The notes beneath the pieces are model-generated. The model was not told where the DNA came from. It did no database searches and worked only from the letters and a program-made list of their open reading frames with translations. Shown here in pieces: positions 31,929 through 42,993 of a DNA stretch of 64,000 nt (position 1 is its first letter; the number at the start of each line of letters is the position of its first letter). Origin of the DNA: Prionace glauca. Taxonomy: Eukaryota > Chordata > Chondrichthyes > Carcharhiniformes > Carcharhinidae. The position numbers were made by a program, and so were the translations under genes. The stretch covers positions 39,977,603 through 40,041,602 of the forward strand of contig CM075760.1 of the NCBI GenBank assembly GCA_037974335.1. Reading direction: 5' to 3'.

Positions 31929-32104
31929 CTGTAAGGAAGGGAAATAAACAATGAAAATACACATCAGGTTCCTGGAAAAGAATCAGTTTGAATGACGAGT
32001 TGTTGAGACTTGCTATTGCAACCTGTAATGTATGAGGATGAATATTGGAAAAAAAAGGGACATTTGTGATACAATGGAAGGAATCACAGATTTCTTCATA
32101 TCAT

Positions 32105-32640
32105 AGATTTGGCTGGCACGGTGGCACAGTTGGTGGAACTACCACTTCAAAGCGCCAGGGAACCAGTTTGAATTCGAGCCTCAGGTCTCTGTCTGTGCGG
32201 TATATACTCTGTTTGTCAACAGAACTCCCACTCAGCTGATGAAGGAGCAGCGCTCTAAAAGCTACTGCTGTTTGCTACCAAATAAATCTGTTGGACCTTA
32301 ATCTTGTGTTGTGAGGCTACTTACTGTGTTGAACTTACACATTCTCCCCATGTCTGCGTGGATTTCCTCTGGGCGCGCCGGTTTCCTCCCACACTCCAAC
32401 GATGTACAGTTTAGGTGGGCTGTCCCAAGATGCATTGATCAGGGGGATCAGCAGAGTAAATACCTCGGGGTTTGGGGAACAGGCTTCTATTGAATGTCCT
32501 CTTAATATTAGAGGGACTACGTCAGGTTACAATGATCGGGCATGGGCAGCATTACTAACGGTGCAGATTCGATGGGCTGAATGGACTCCTGCTGCACTGC
32601 AGGAAATTTATAATTTTTATGGCTACACTATGAAGTAAAT
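32105..32640 (+). mobile_element. tRNA-derived SINE interrupted by a family P element
   Basis: SINE head GGCTGGCACGGTGGCACAGT at 32109 and body to about 32215, then resumption at TTACACATTCTCCCCATGTC (32335) down to TTCGATGGGCTGAATGGACT. The intervening stretch 32218-32335 is a P element (CTGATGAAGGAGCAGCGCTC, AAATAAATCTGTTGGACCTT). So the P copy is younger than this SINE. Lies in the receptor intron. Confidence 0.8.
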
Positions 32641-32764
32641 TTGCGAGAACAGAGGAGGCAGGAACGGTACATGGAGTCAGAGGTGACGCAGAGAGCTTGG
32701 AGTGAAAGGATATCCTGGTGACAACAGTGGGACACAGTAAGAAGTCTGACAACTCCAACTGATT

Positions 32765-33243
32765 TAAGAAATAGGAGCAGGAGAACATAAGAAATAGGAG
32801 CAGGAGTCTGCCATTTAGCCCCTCGAGCCTGCCCTGCCATTCAATAAGATCATGGCTGATCTGTCGTGGCTCAGTTCCACATTCACGCCCTCTCCCCATA
32901 ACCCTTAATCCCCTCTCTTATCAAAAACCCATCAACCCGCGTCTTAAAAATACTTAGCGAGGCAGCCTCCACCACCTCAACGGGCAGAGAATTCCAGAGA
33001 TTCACCACCCTTTGAGTGAAGAAGTTCCTCCTCAACTCTGTTCTAAACTGACCCTTATCTTGAGGCTGTGCCCCCCAGACCTACTGTCCTTTCTGAGCGG
33101 GAAGAGCCTCTCCACCTCTATGCTATCCATCCCATTCATCATCTATATGTCTCAATGAGATCTCCCCTCATTCTTCTAAACTCTAATGAGTACAAACCTA
33201 GTTTATTCAACCTCTCCTCATAGTTCAACGCCCGTAACTCCGG
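32765..33243 (-). mobile_element. CR1 LINE 3' fragment (group A)
   Basis: Tail TAAGAAATAGGAGCAGGAG, partly duplicated at its 3' end, then the complement of the RT C-terminal codons through TTCAACCTCTCCTCATAG. 5'-truncated exactly where a P element begins. Inside the receptor intron. Confidence 0.88.
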
Positions 33244-33385
33244 TATAATTTGTTTGATAGTAAGCTCATAAGCTTTTACTCATAAGCTTACTATCAAATA
33301 AATTGGTTGGACTTAAACCTGGTGTTGTCAGACTTCTTACTATGTTTACCCCAGTCCATCGTTGGCATCTCCACATCATGACAGC
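33244..33385 (+). mobile_element. SINE-like family P element with short foldback
   Basis: TTGATAGTAAGCT and AGCTTACTATCAA flank a short centre at about 33253-33296. The conserved right part TTGGTTGGACTTAAACCTGG and GGCATCTCCACATCATG follows. Confidence 0.75.
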
Positions 33386-33743
33386 AGTGGGAGGCAGAGA
33401 TGATTGAGAACTCAGGAGTCCTGGGGAGTTGGGGTGACAGGGATAAGCCAGAGATGATGGGCCTGTTCGCGGCAGACAGAGATGTTGATAATTCCCATGT
33501 TTTCACAGAGTTTTACTCAATGCAACAAGATATCTTTGCGAGAAGGAGTGTTCAAACCCTCCAGGGTTGTAATTAGATTATTAAAAACGCAAAACAGAAA
33601 AGGTCACACTTTTTGCCCCTTAAGATTGAGATTGAAAAGTTTGCAAGCTGGAAAAGATTATCCCTTCGGTTCGTGAAGACAAATGGATGTTGGATTTTTT
33701 TTGGCTTTTATTCTGAAAGATAGGTGAGCGACTGCTCGGAGGT

Positions 33744-33784
<41 letters not shown>

Positions 33785-34315
33785 AACCCACTCATACATT
33801 GAAATACGTAGAAACAGGAATACATGCACAAACATACACACATAGAAAGAAACTCAAACAAAATCACACAAACTCACACACAAACACATACATAAACATA
33901 CAGATAAACAAATACACGAACACAGAGAATGGAAACTCATGGCCATTCGGGCCGGAGGATTGTTCCCATCCTGCTGCTGTAATGTAGACATGGCTGGGTG
34001 TCAAATCCCCTGTTCTCGGGAGTGTGGAGTAAATAGTTGGTAACATCCTGCCCATAGACACACAAAAGCCACACACACTGACAGATATTTTCAGAAGATT
34101 GCTTTTTTTAACTTGAACGTATCTGCATTAAGGAATCCAGATTTGTTCCACTTTTACTTGAGTTTTTTGAGAGTTTTGATGATTGGATAAACGCCTATCT
34201 TAATGCTCGAGTCTTCAGTGGGTTTTTGTGTGTACATATCTGTTTAATGAGGGTTTACAACCCAGGAATTAAAGAAATAGATTTAAAAGAGCTGCAAGTT
34301 CAGTGTTTGTCAGAA
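33386..34315. repeat. Non-coding with (CA)n and AC-rich simple sequence
   Basis: (CA)n at 33747-33781 is followed by imperfect ACACA-rich sequence to about 33920. The rest has no recognised feature. Confidence 0.6.
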
Positions 34316-34565
34316 AGAATGGCTCAGTAGTTTGTACTGCTGTCTCACAGCATCAGCTACATGGGTTTGATTCGCACCGTGGGTCACTGTTTGGATTCTG
34401 CACTTTCTTCCCCCATGTGCTCCAGTTTCCTCCCACAGTCCGAAAGACATGCTGCTGAGGTGCATTGGTCATTCCAAATTCTCCCTCACTGCACCCTAAC
34501 AGGTGCCAGAAGGTGACGTCTGGGAGATTTTCACAGTAACTTCATTGCAGTATTAAAGTAAGCAA
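34316..34565 (+). mobile_element. tRNA-derived SINE, diverged
   Basis: Head-like GGCTCAGTAGTTTGTACTGC, B-box-like GGGTTTGATTCGC and body TGCTCCAGTTTCCTCCCACA. The end resembles the 12.6-kb copy (TTTTCACAGTAACTTCATTGC). Inside the receptor intron. Confidence 0.75.
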
Positions 34566-35194
34566 AAGTGACACCGATGAATGAACTTGAAGTTTACAGA
34601 GAGGGTCACACCCCAGGAGAGATACAAGGTTTACAGTCTTCTACACACGGGCTATTGAACTACGGAGACAATTGCTGGTAAGGTCACATCCACGCATACA
34701 CACACACACACACACACACATACACACACACACACACACAGACATATGCTTTATGAAAAATGCAATTTTTAAATTGAATATATATGTGTTGAAAATGGGG
34801 GAGTTGTTTCAGCTTTATTTTTTTTTTGCGAGTATTCGTGCCTCGCAGTTCGCATAAACTTCTGACTGAATGCTCAGGTCTCTAGGGTTTTGTTTTTCAA
34901 TACATATCTGTTTATTGAGTTTTTACAACCCCTTAAATTACAGAGAGCGATTTAAAAGAACTGGATATTCTGTGCTTGTGAGGACGACATTATTTATTTA
35001 TTAGAGTCGAGTAATTCTTGCATTAGCACTGCAGTTTCGTTACTGTGAAATTGAAGTGTAGCGAAACAGTAAAAGAAATGCAAAACAATAGGACTGCCTG
35101 AAATTTGTACTGAAAACAGAACATACCAGAAAAGCTCATGAGCTCACTAAGGAAACAGACGAGAGGTTTGAGGACAGCACAGAAACATATATAA
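34566..35194. repeat. Non-coding with (CA)n
   Basis: (CA)n at 34697-34740. A diverged duplicate of 34100-34290 lies at 34750-34960 (shared TTTATTGAGTTTTTACAACC-type words), so this stretch contains an old local duplication. Confidence 0.5.
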
Positions 35195-36960
35195 AAAAAA
35201 CTACAGCACAATACAGGCCCTTCGACCCACAAAGGTGTGCCGAACATGTCCCTACCTGAGAGATGACTAGGCTTACCTATAACCCACTATCTTATTAAGT
35301 TCCATGTACTTATCCAAAAGTCTCGTAAAAGTCACTGTCGAATCCACCTTCACCACTGTTGCTGGCAGCCCATCTCATGTACCCACCACTCTGCGAGTGA
35401 AAAAAAACTTACCGATGACGTCTCCTCTGTACCTACTTTCCAGCATCTTAAACCTGTGTCCCATTTTGGCAACCATTGCAGCCCTGGGAAAAGCCATTCG
35501 ATCAATACCTCTTATACACCTCTTAAGACACCTTATACACCTCTATCAGGTCACCCCTCATCCTTCGTCTCTCCAAGGAGAAAAGGCCGAGTTCCCTCAA
35601 CCTCATATCCTCATAATGCATGCTCCCCAATCCAGGCAACATCTTTGTAAATCTCCCCTGCGCCCTCTCTATGACTTCCACATCCATCCTGTAATGAAGC
35701 GAACAGAACTGAGCACAGTACTCCAAGTGGGGTCTGACTCGGCAACATTATCTTTCGACTCCTAAACTCAATTCCTCGATTGATTAAGGCCAGGACACCA
35801 TGTGCCACCTTAACCATAGCTTCATCCTGCACAGCTGCTTTGAGCGTCCTATGAACTCGGAACCCAAGATCCTTCTCACCTTCCACACTGCCAAGAGTCC
35901 TACCATTAATATTATATTCTGCCATCTTATTTGACTTGCCAAAATGAACCACTTCACATTTATCTGGGTTAAACTCCATGTGCCACTTCCCCACCCAATC
36001 TTGCATCCTATCAATGTCTCGCTGCAACGTTTGACATCCCTCCACACTGTCCACAACATCTCCAAACATTGCATCATCAGCAAACATACCAAAGCATCCC
36101 TCCATTTCCTCATCCAGGTCATTTATTAAAGTTACAAAGATTACAAAGTTACAATCTTTTTGTAAAAATTACAAAGGGTCCTGGAATCCCTGGAGCACTC
36201 CACTGGTGAACGACCTCTTTGCAGAATATGACCCAAATATAACCAGTCTTTGCCTTCTGTGGCCAAGCCAGTTTTGGATGCAGAAAGCAATGTCCCCTTG
36301 GATCCCATGCCCCCTCACTTCCTCAATAAGTCTTGCATGGGGCACCTTATCAAATGCCTTGATGAAGTCAATATATGCTACATCTACTGTTCTTCCTTCA
36401 TCAATGTGTTTTGCCACATCCTCAAAATAAAATCAATCAGGCTCGTAAGGTGCGGTCTGCCTTGACAAAGCCATGCTGACTATTCTTAATTATATTATAT
36501 CTCTCCAAATGTTCATAAATTCTGCCTCTCAGGATCTCCTCCATTCAACTTACCAAGCACTGAGGTTAGACTCACTGGTCTATAATTTCCAGGACTATCT
36601 CTACTCCCCTTCCTGAATAAAGGAACAACATCCACAATCCTCCAATCCTCTGGAATATCTCCAGTCTCCACTGATGATGCAAGGATCATCGCCAGAGGCT
36701 CCGCAATCTCTTCCTTCGCCTCCCACAATAGTTTGGGTACATCTCATCCAGTCCTGGTGACTTATCTATCCTGATGCTTTTCAAAAGCTCCAACACATTC
36801 TCTTTCTTAATGTCTACATGCTCAACCTTTTCAGTCCGCTGCAACTCTGCACTACAACCACCAATATTATTTTCCATAGTGAATACTGAAGTATTCATTT
36901 CGTGTCTCTGCTATTTCTTCCGGTTCCACTTCCCCACCTGTTTTGCCTCCCTCCCTGTCC
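35195..36960 (-). mobile_element. Old CR1 LINE, RT domain to 3' end
   Basis: Minus-strand fragments in several frames follow CR1 order: IDKSPGLDEMYPN, IPEDWRIVDVVPLFRKGS and GNYRPVSLTSVLGK; motif A VAYIDFIKAFDKVPHARL; motif C FADDAMF; then DWVGKWHMEFNPDKCEVVHF and MEYCAQFCSLHYRMDVE. Multiple frameshifts and stops and an RT motif B change (SGVLQG) mark it as an old dead copy. It lies in the receptor intron and abuts a plus-strand CR1 end. Confidence 0.88.
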
Positions 36961-37365
36961 CTTCTGAAACATCTGAGAGTGATCTTATTGAGGTCTATAA
37001 AATAACGAGGGGCATATAGATCAGCTAGATAATCAATATATTTTTCCCAAACGTAAGGGAGTCCAAAACTGGAGGGCGTACGTTTGAGTTGAGAGGGGAG
37101 AGAATCAAACGTTTCCAGAGGGGAATTTCTTTTTTTTTCACCCAGAGGGTGGTGAATGTCTGGAACAAGTTGCCAGAGGTACTAGTCGAGGCAGGTATAA
37201 TTTTGACTTTTAAATGCCATTTACATGGTTACATTGAAACGATGGGCATAGGGGAATATGAGCCAAATCTGGGAATTTGGAATTAGTGTAGGGGTTAAAA
37301 AGGACAAGTTGGGCCAAAAGGCCTGTTTCCAGGCTGTAAACCTCTCTGACTCTATGATTCTGGTG
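36961..37365 (+). mobile_element. CR1-type LINE 3' fragment
   Basis: Encodes SDLIEVYKITRGI and FFTQRVVNVWNKLPEVLVEA, followed by a 3' UTR with GGGCCAAAAGGCCTGTTTCC and CTCTATG tail. It is in inverted orientation to the previous element and joined to it directly. Confidence 0.8.
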
Positions 37366-37559
37366 GCATCTGTGGACAGTGAAAAATATTTAAAGTTTCA
37401 AGTTGGTGTGAGTCGTCTTAAAATGAAAAAAAAAGCTTAGTATCAGTGATCCCACGACAGGCAAGTTGAGAGCGGGATTGTTCTGTCAGAGAAGGAATAC
37501 ACCAATGCAGAGCAGTCGAAATAGAAAGTTTACGAGACTACTGGGGACAGTAGGTGATT

Positions 37560-37770
37560 GTATAGTTAGTTACAGAACACTGTCACGGGAACTTCCACTG
37601 TCCAGCGATGTCTGGTTTAGGTTGAGTGACCATGCTAAACTGACTCTAGTGTCAGGGGGATTAAAGGGTAAGTATGTGGTCTTACAGGAATAGGGTGTGG
37701 GTGGGATTGTAGCTGGTGCAGACTCGATGGGCCGAATTTACTCCTTCGGCATTAAGTGATTCTATGATTT
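37560..37770 (+). mobile_element. tRNA-derived SINE 3' part
   Basis: Body CAGCGATGTCTGGTTTAGGT to TGCAGACTCGATGGGCCGAA with an altered end TTCGGCATTAAGTGATTCTA. The head is lost. Confidence 0.7.
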
Positions 37771-38132
37771 TAGAGTGGTGTAAATGAAAGACAAAATTTC
37801 TGGAGCTAATTTATTTGCTCCGAAGTTGAACAAATGGCAATTGGCAGTGTATGGTGCATGGGCCCTATAACCTGATGGCTGCGGTATAAAGTGCTTTTAG
37901 CCATTTTACTTTGCTGGATAAACAAGTATTTAAGCATGTTTGAGTGTCCATCCACTTCTGGTTTAACACTCCAGTATTTATGTTCCATTTGATTTCCTTC
38001 TCCTCGGACAGTTGTTTTCTTTCTCTGTAGTACTTTCACTTCTTGTGTGTGTTTTGGCTTTAATATGGTTTGCTTCTTTTCATGGGGTGTCACCTTTTTT
38101 AGATCAGAATGCCTGGCAAAAGTGTCCTGTTT

Positions 38133-38735
38133 ATTCATAAGAACATAAGAACATAAGAAATAGGAGCAGGAGTAGGCCATGTGGCCCTTCGAGCCTGCCC
38201 CGCCATTCAATATGATCATGGCTGATCTGTCGTGACTCAGCTCCACCTTCCCGCCCTCTCCCCATACCCCTTAATCCCCTCTCTTATCAAAAACCCATCA
38301 ACCCGTTTCTTAAAAATATTTAGCGAGGCAGCCTCCACCACTTCAACGGGCAGAGAATTCCAGAGATTCACCACCCTTTGAGTGAAGAAGTTCCTCCTCA
38401 ACTCTGTTCTAACCCGCCCCCCCTTTATCTTGAGGCTGTGCCCCCTAGTCCTACTGTCTTTTTTGAGCGGGAACAGTCTCAGCACCTCTATCCTATCCAT
38501 CCCATTCATCATCTTATACGTCTCAATGAGATCTCCCCTCATTCTTCTAAACTCTAACGAGTACAAGCCTAGTTTATTCAGCCTCTCCTCATAGCTCAAT
38601 CCCCTCAACTCCGGTATCAGCCGAGTAAACCTCCTCTGCACTCCCTCCAGGGCCAAAACATCCTTGCGCAGGTGCGGCGCCCAAAACTGCACACAGTACT
38701 CCAGCTGCGGCCTCACCAATGCCCTATACAGCTGC
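38133..38735 (-). mobile_element. CR1 LINE 3' copy (group A)
   Basis: Tail ATAAGAACATAAGAACATAA at the left, then an open minus-strand frame LYRALVRPQLEYCVQFWAPH to GERAGRWS. Recent copy, 5'-truncated at 38735, inside the receptor intron. Confidence 0.93.
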
Positions 38736-39268
38736 GGGAAGTGAATGAGAGCGCCTCCCATATCAATCTATTTTTTCTGCGCTTCTTTAAGCTGGCAACG
38801 ATGAACATGTTGAGGTGAATATCACAGACAGGAGGCGAGAAATAAATTTATTTCAAACAGGTAATTGGGGAAATCATGAATGGGAAGGATTTGCAGGAAT
38901 CTGAGAAAAGGACAGGGGAATGGGATTAATTGCAACAGTGAAACCTTGGAGGATTCAATCACAAGATTGAGAATATTAGCAAGGCTAGTAGGGTTTATTA
39001 TGCGGCTGAGCTGAGGCAGAGGTGGGGATGACAGTGGACTGGATCTGGGATGTAGAGAATATGGTGTTGGGAATCTGGTTTGGGTTAAGGGGAAATTGGA
39101 AGTTGTGAACAGCCCCAGATAGAAGCCAGAGAGGGGCGTGGGGCCCCTATACTGGTAAAGGAATTAAAGACGAGCTGAAGAGAATTAATTCGTTTCTTTT
39201 TTCCAAAATGAAGACACTCAGAAGAAAAATGAAGAAGAAGAATTTAAAAAATGGACAGAGAAACTTAC
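38736..39268. other. 5' part of the receptor intron, nothing recognised
   Basis: Starts, on the minus strand, with the donor GTAAGT at 39268. No repeat family or regulatory site supported. Confidence 0.5.
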
Positions 39269-39443
39269 CAGGGACACCAATAATAGCCAGAATAGGATAA
39301 TACGCCTTTTGAATCCGTACCAGTACATCCTTGATCTGGAAATTCAATGGTTTCTCAACGTCAATTGACTCGACAATGTTCAAGAAGAAACCTTCATCGA
39401 TTGTTGGAAGATTCCAATCTATTCTTCCCAAAGTTTGATCCAT
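39269..39443 (-). CDS. GPR139-like GPCR, exon 1
   Basis: First coding exon of the receptor completed at 31030-31928. It runs from ATG at 39443 (MDQTLGRIDWNLPTIDEGFF) through an acidic N-terminal tail to the TM1 start VLVRIQKAYYPILAIIGVP. It ends CCTG with donor GTAAGT. Its last base supplies the first codon base of the Val that opens exon 2 (GTG AAC). The YYPILAxxGVP boundary is the same in the second receptor at 59.2 kb. The N-terminal tail is about 35 residues longer than in that paralogue. No promoter motif was identified. Confidence 0.88.
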
Positions 39444-41072
39444 TGTTGCAACATCCCAGTCTATTCACAGATTCTGAACTCTTTCTCACTCGAGCTTGAT
39501 TGTCGGAGTTTATGAGTCCATTGAAAGGAGTCCTTTATTACTAGAAGAGAGAAACCCTCCAGTGATGCAATTGGGATCCATAGAGGCTGACATTAATTTC
39601 ATTCACTGAACAAACAAGTTCAGTTAACTCCTTTCGATCCAAGACATGTTGTATCACAATCAGTTCAATGATTTACTCGGTATGGGTGGGATGTGCATAG
39701 TTGCTGAGGACGGGAATGATGGAATTAGCGAAAGTACTGACCATAATATTTCAATCCTCCTTGGATATGGGTGTAGTGCCTGTGCACGGGAGTGTTGGAA
39801 ATGTTCCCTGCTTTGACAAGGAGAAATAGATAAACCATGCAACAATAGAGTAGGCAAGGTGAAATGAATGGATGGAAAGAGTTTTCCCAGTGTAAAGTGT
39901 TGTCCCCGACCGAATATTGCAGATGACGCATTCCAAATTCCAGGACTATGTACTGAGGAATGCACGAAAGCTTGGGATATCCATCACAGATATGTAAAGG
40001 GGGAATGTTGTTGTCTCAGTTCTTTCAGCAGCACTGCATTGTGGGGTAGGGAAATGCATAGAACACCTCCGGTCTTTATGATTCACATTGAATGTACACG
40101 GTGCACATTACATGTATCTCAATTAGGCTGAAACACCTCAGGTTTCTTCTTGATCTATGTAGACCACTTGAAATCAGTGTACGTTGTGCGGTGGCCATTT
40201 TGTTTTGAAGGTTCTTCCATATATTTTACAAATAAATGAATCTTTTCAGGGACAAGCGTGAAGAGTGTGTGAATGGTAGGGACAGCAAATACCACGTAGA
40301 AGAGGGAAAAGAGGGCTCGGAGACTGTCACCATCATCTACAACAGAGTGTAAAGAACTGAAGTGCATTTGTACCGTTGATAATGACCATTTTGCAATGCC
40401 TGCAATATTTATTTGACTGTATTGATGCACCTCAGAGTGCAAAATGACATACGTAGAGGAACTGTACCTCCTTGTACTTTGTGTGATAGCCACTTTGAAA
40501 TGTTGTAATCTTCCAGATATTTTACAAATGAAGTATATTTTTGCAGAAATAAAAGCATCTGGAATGTCAGGGCTTCATGGATAAATCCAACAGAGACAGA
40601 CAGGAATGGTGTACTGCTTTCATAGCCTGGGAGCTCAGGCATTTCAACATTGACATTACTGCTCTTAGTGAGGCCTGGCGGGTAGGGCAAGACCAGCTTC
40701 AGAAAAAAAGTCGTTGTTTATACTTTCTCCTGGAAAGGTAAACCAGAAGAAGATCGTTGATTCTATGGGGTTTGGTTTGACTTATATATATATATATATA
40801 TATAATCTATAATCAGCCACTGATTGAAAGAAAATTTCTCTCTTGCCTACTTAAAGCCGGTCAGATAACCGCAGCGAAGGTGGAAGATGCTGCAGAAACT
40901 TAGGAATTCAGGCAGAATTTGTGGACAAGGAAACAAAGGTCATCTTTTACATCCATGACCTTTCATTACAACAGGAAAACTTGAAAATAAATGTGGGAGT
41001 TTGGAGCGAATGAAACTCAGGAGGGAGGAAATTTAACAACAGCAAGCGTGTGGAAGTCAGGGGAAATGAAAT
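39444..41072. other. Upstream flank of the receptor and non-coding DNA
   Basis: Short duplicate-like words (TATTTTACAAATAAATGAAT near 40215 and TATTTTACAAATGAAGTATA near 40515) suggest an old ~300-bp duplication at 40150-40550. (TA)n lies at 40785-40804. A family Q-like piece lies near 40875-40940. No gene. Confidence 0.5.
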
Positions 41073-41845
41073 GATTTGATTTGGTTTTATTTATTATTGT
41101 CACATGTATTAGTATACAGTGAAAAACATTTTTTTCTTCCGCGCTTTCAGACAAAGCCTACCACTCATAGAGAAGGAAACGGGAGATTGCAGAATCTGGT
41201 TTTGCAGTCCTTATCGGAGTGTGGAGAAAGATCAACTTAGTGCAAGGTATTGTCCATTCAAAAGTATGATGGCAGTAGGGAAAATGCTATTCTAGTGTTG
41301 GCTAGTACGTGCCTTCAGGCTATATTTCTCTCGAAGGAAGAAGGTGAAAGAGAGAATATCCGGGGTGTGGGGGGCCCTTAATTACGCTGGCTGCTTTACC
41401 AAGGCAGCAGGAAGCGGAGACAGATTCAATGGATGGGAGGCTGGTTTGCGTGACGGATCGGGTTACATTCACGACCTTTCGTAGATTCTTGCGGTCTTGG
41501 GCAGAGCAGAAGCCCATACCAAGCTGTGATACAACCAGAAAGATTGTTTTCTATGTTGCACTTGTAAAACTCGGTGGCCGTCGTCGCTGACATGTCAAAT
41601 TTCCCAAGTCTTCTGAGAAAGTAGAGGCGTTGGTGGGCTTTCTTCAATATAGTGTCGGCATGGGGGGACCCGGACAGGTTGTTGGTGATCGGGACACCGA
41701 AAAACCTGAAACTCTCGATCCATTCTACTTCGTCCACTTTTATACAGACAGGGGCATATTCTGCTCTGCGCTTTCTGAAGTCAATGGCAATTTTCTTCAC
41801 TTTGTTGCCATCGAGGGAGAGATGAGGGGAATAAACAATGATAAA
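41073..41845 (-). mobile_element. L2/Rex-like LINE 3' part
   Basis: The minus frame 41426-41800 reads IAIDFRKRRAEYAPVCIKVD, FFGVPITNNLSGSPHADTIL and AHQRLYFLRRLGKFDM, typical of the C-terminal RT region of L2/Rex-type LINEs. The 3' UTR ends at the left with complement of GTCACATGTATTAGTATACA. The element is inactive and 5'-truncated. The exact clade is inferred. Confidence 0.75.
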
Positions 41846-42186
41846 ATACGGGTCACGCCCTCAGAGTGAGATACGTATTAAATCGGAAAATGATTAGACC
41901 ATAGAATGGGTCCATGCGAAACAATGGCAGTATAACTGCCATTGGGGTTTAAGTACTTGAACAATTGGGGCTCGTTCTGGGGAAGGTGGGACCTTTATCA
42001 GAGGGATGGGATTCACCTGAACCAAAGGGGAACAAATATCCTGGGAGGTAAATTTGTTAAGGTTATGCGGAGTGGTTTAAACTGATTCAGAGGGGGGGTG
42101 GGATCCTGAGTAGAGGGGGTGAAAGTGAGGGGGGCGTAGATGGGGACTGCAATGCACGGCATTGCGGGGGAGGGGCGGAACAGGGT

Positions 42187-42993
42187 TTGGAATGTGGTTT
42201 GAAATGTGTATACTTTAATGCGAGGAGTATTCGCAATAAGGTGGATGAACTTGCAGCGTGGACCAGTACCTGGGACTTCGATGTTGTGGCCATTTCAGAG
42301 ACTTGGATAGAGCAGGGTCAGGAATGGATGTTGCAGGTCCCGGGGTACAAATGCTTTAATCGGAGTCGACAAGGAGGTAGAAGGGGAGGTGGGGTAGCAT
42401 TATTGGTCAAGGACTGTATCTCAGTGTCAGAGAGGAACTTTGATGAGGACTTGTCTGTTGAGGTAGTATGGGCGGAGATTAGAAATAGGAGAGGAGAGGT
42501 CACCCTGTTGGGAGTCTTTTATAGACCTCCAAAAAGTTCTAGAGAGGTTGAGGAAAGTATTGCGGAGACGATCCTTGTTAGGAGTGAAAGTAATAGGGTA
42601 ATTGTTATGGGGGACTTTAACTTTACTCATGTAGATTGGAATTGCTACAGCTCTGGCTCGTTAGAGGGGTTAGTTTTTGTTCAAAGTGTGCAAGAAGGTT
42701 TTTTGACTCAGTATGTAGATAGGCCGACGAGAGGTGAGGCTATATTGGATTTGGTGCTCGGTAATGAGCCAGACCAGGTGCTAGACTTGGAAGTTGGTGT
42801 ACAGTTTGGGGATAGTGATCACAATTCGATTACGTTCACCTTAGTGATGGAAAGGGATAGGCATGAACCTCGGGTCAGTAGTTTCAGCTGGGGGAAGGGT
42901 AATTATGAGGCTATTAGGAGAGAATTAGGGAGCATAGGTTGGAATGGAAGATTACAGGGACTGGGAACATCCGAGATGTGGAGATTTTTTTAA
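42187..42993 (+). CDS. CR1 ORF2 N-terminal part: apurinic-type endonuclease
   Basis: Exonuclease-endonuclease-phosphatase domain that would nick target DNA to prime reverse transcription. Visible motifs in order: VYFNARSIRNK (Asn), AISETW (metal-binding Glu), GGGVALLVK, LLGVFYRPP, VIVMGDFNF (catalytic Asp and Asn) and the terminal GDSDHNSI (Asp-His). All expected active-site residues are present. The frame runs out shortly after the domain (GTSEMWRFF then stop), while the protein continues in another frame from about 42944, so a single frameshift separates it from the RT. The true ORF2 start is uncertain; it could lie as early as about 42086. Confidence 0.88.
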   Translation: MECGLKCVYFNARSIRNKVDELAAWTSTWDFDVVAISETWIEQGQEWMLQVPGYKCFNRSRQGGRRGGGVALLVKDCISVSERNFDEDLSVEVVWAEIRNRRGEVTLLGVFYRPPKSSREVEESIAETILVRSESNRVIVMGDFNFTHVDWNCYSSGSLEGLVFVQSVQEGFLTQYVDRPTRGEAILDLVLGNEPDQVLDLEVGVQFGDSDHNSITFTLVMERDRHEPRVSSFSWGKGNYEAIRRELGSIGWNGRLQGLGTSEMWRFF

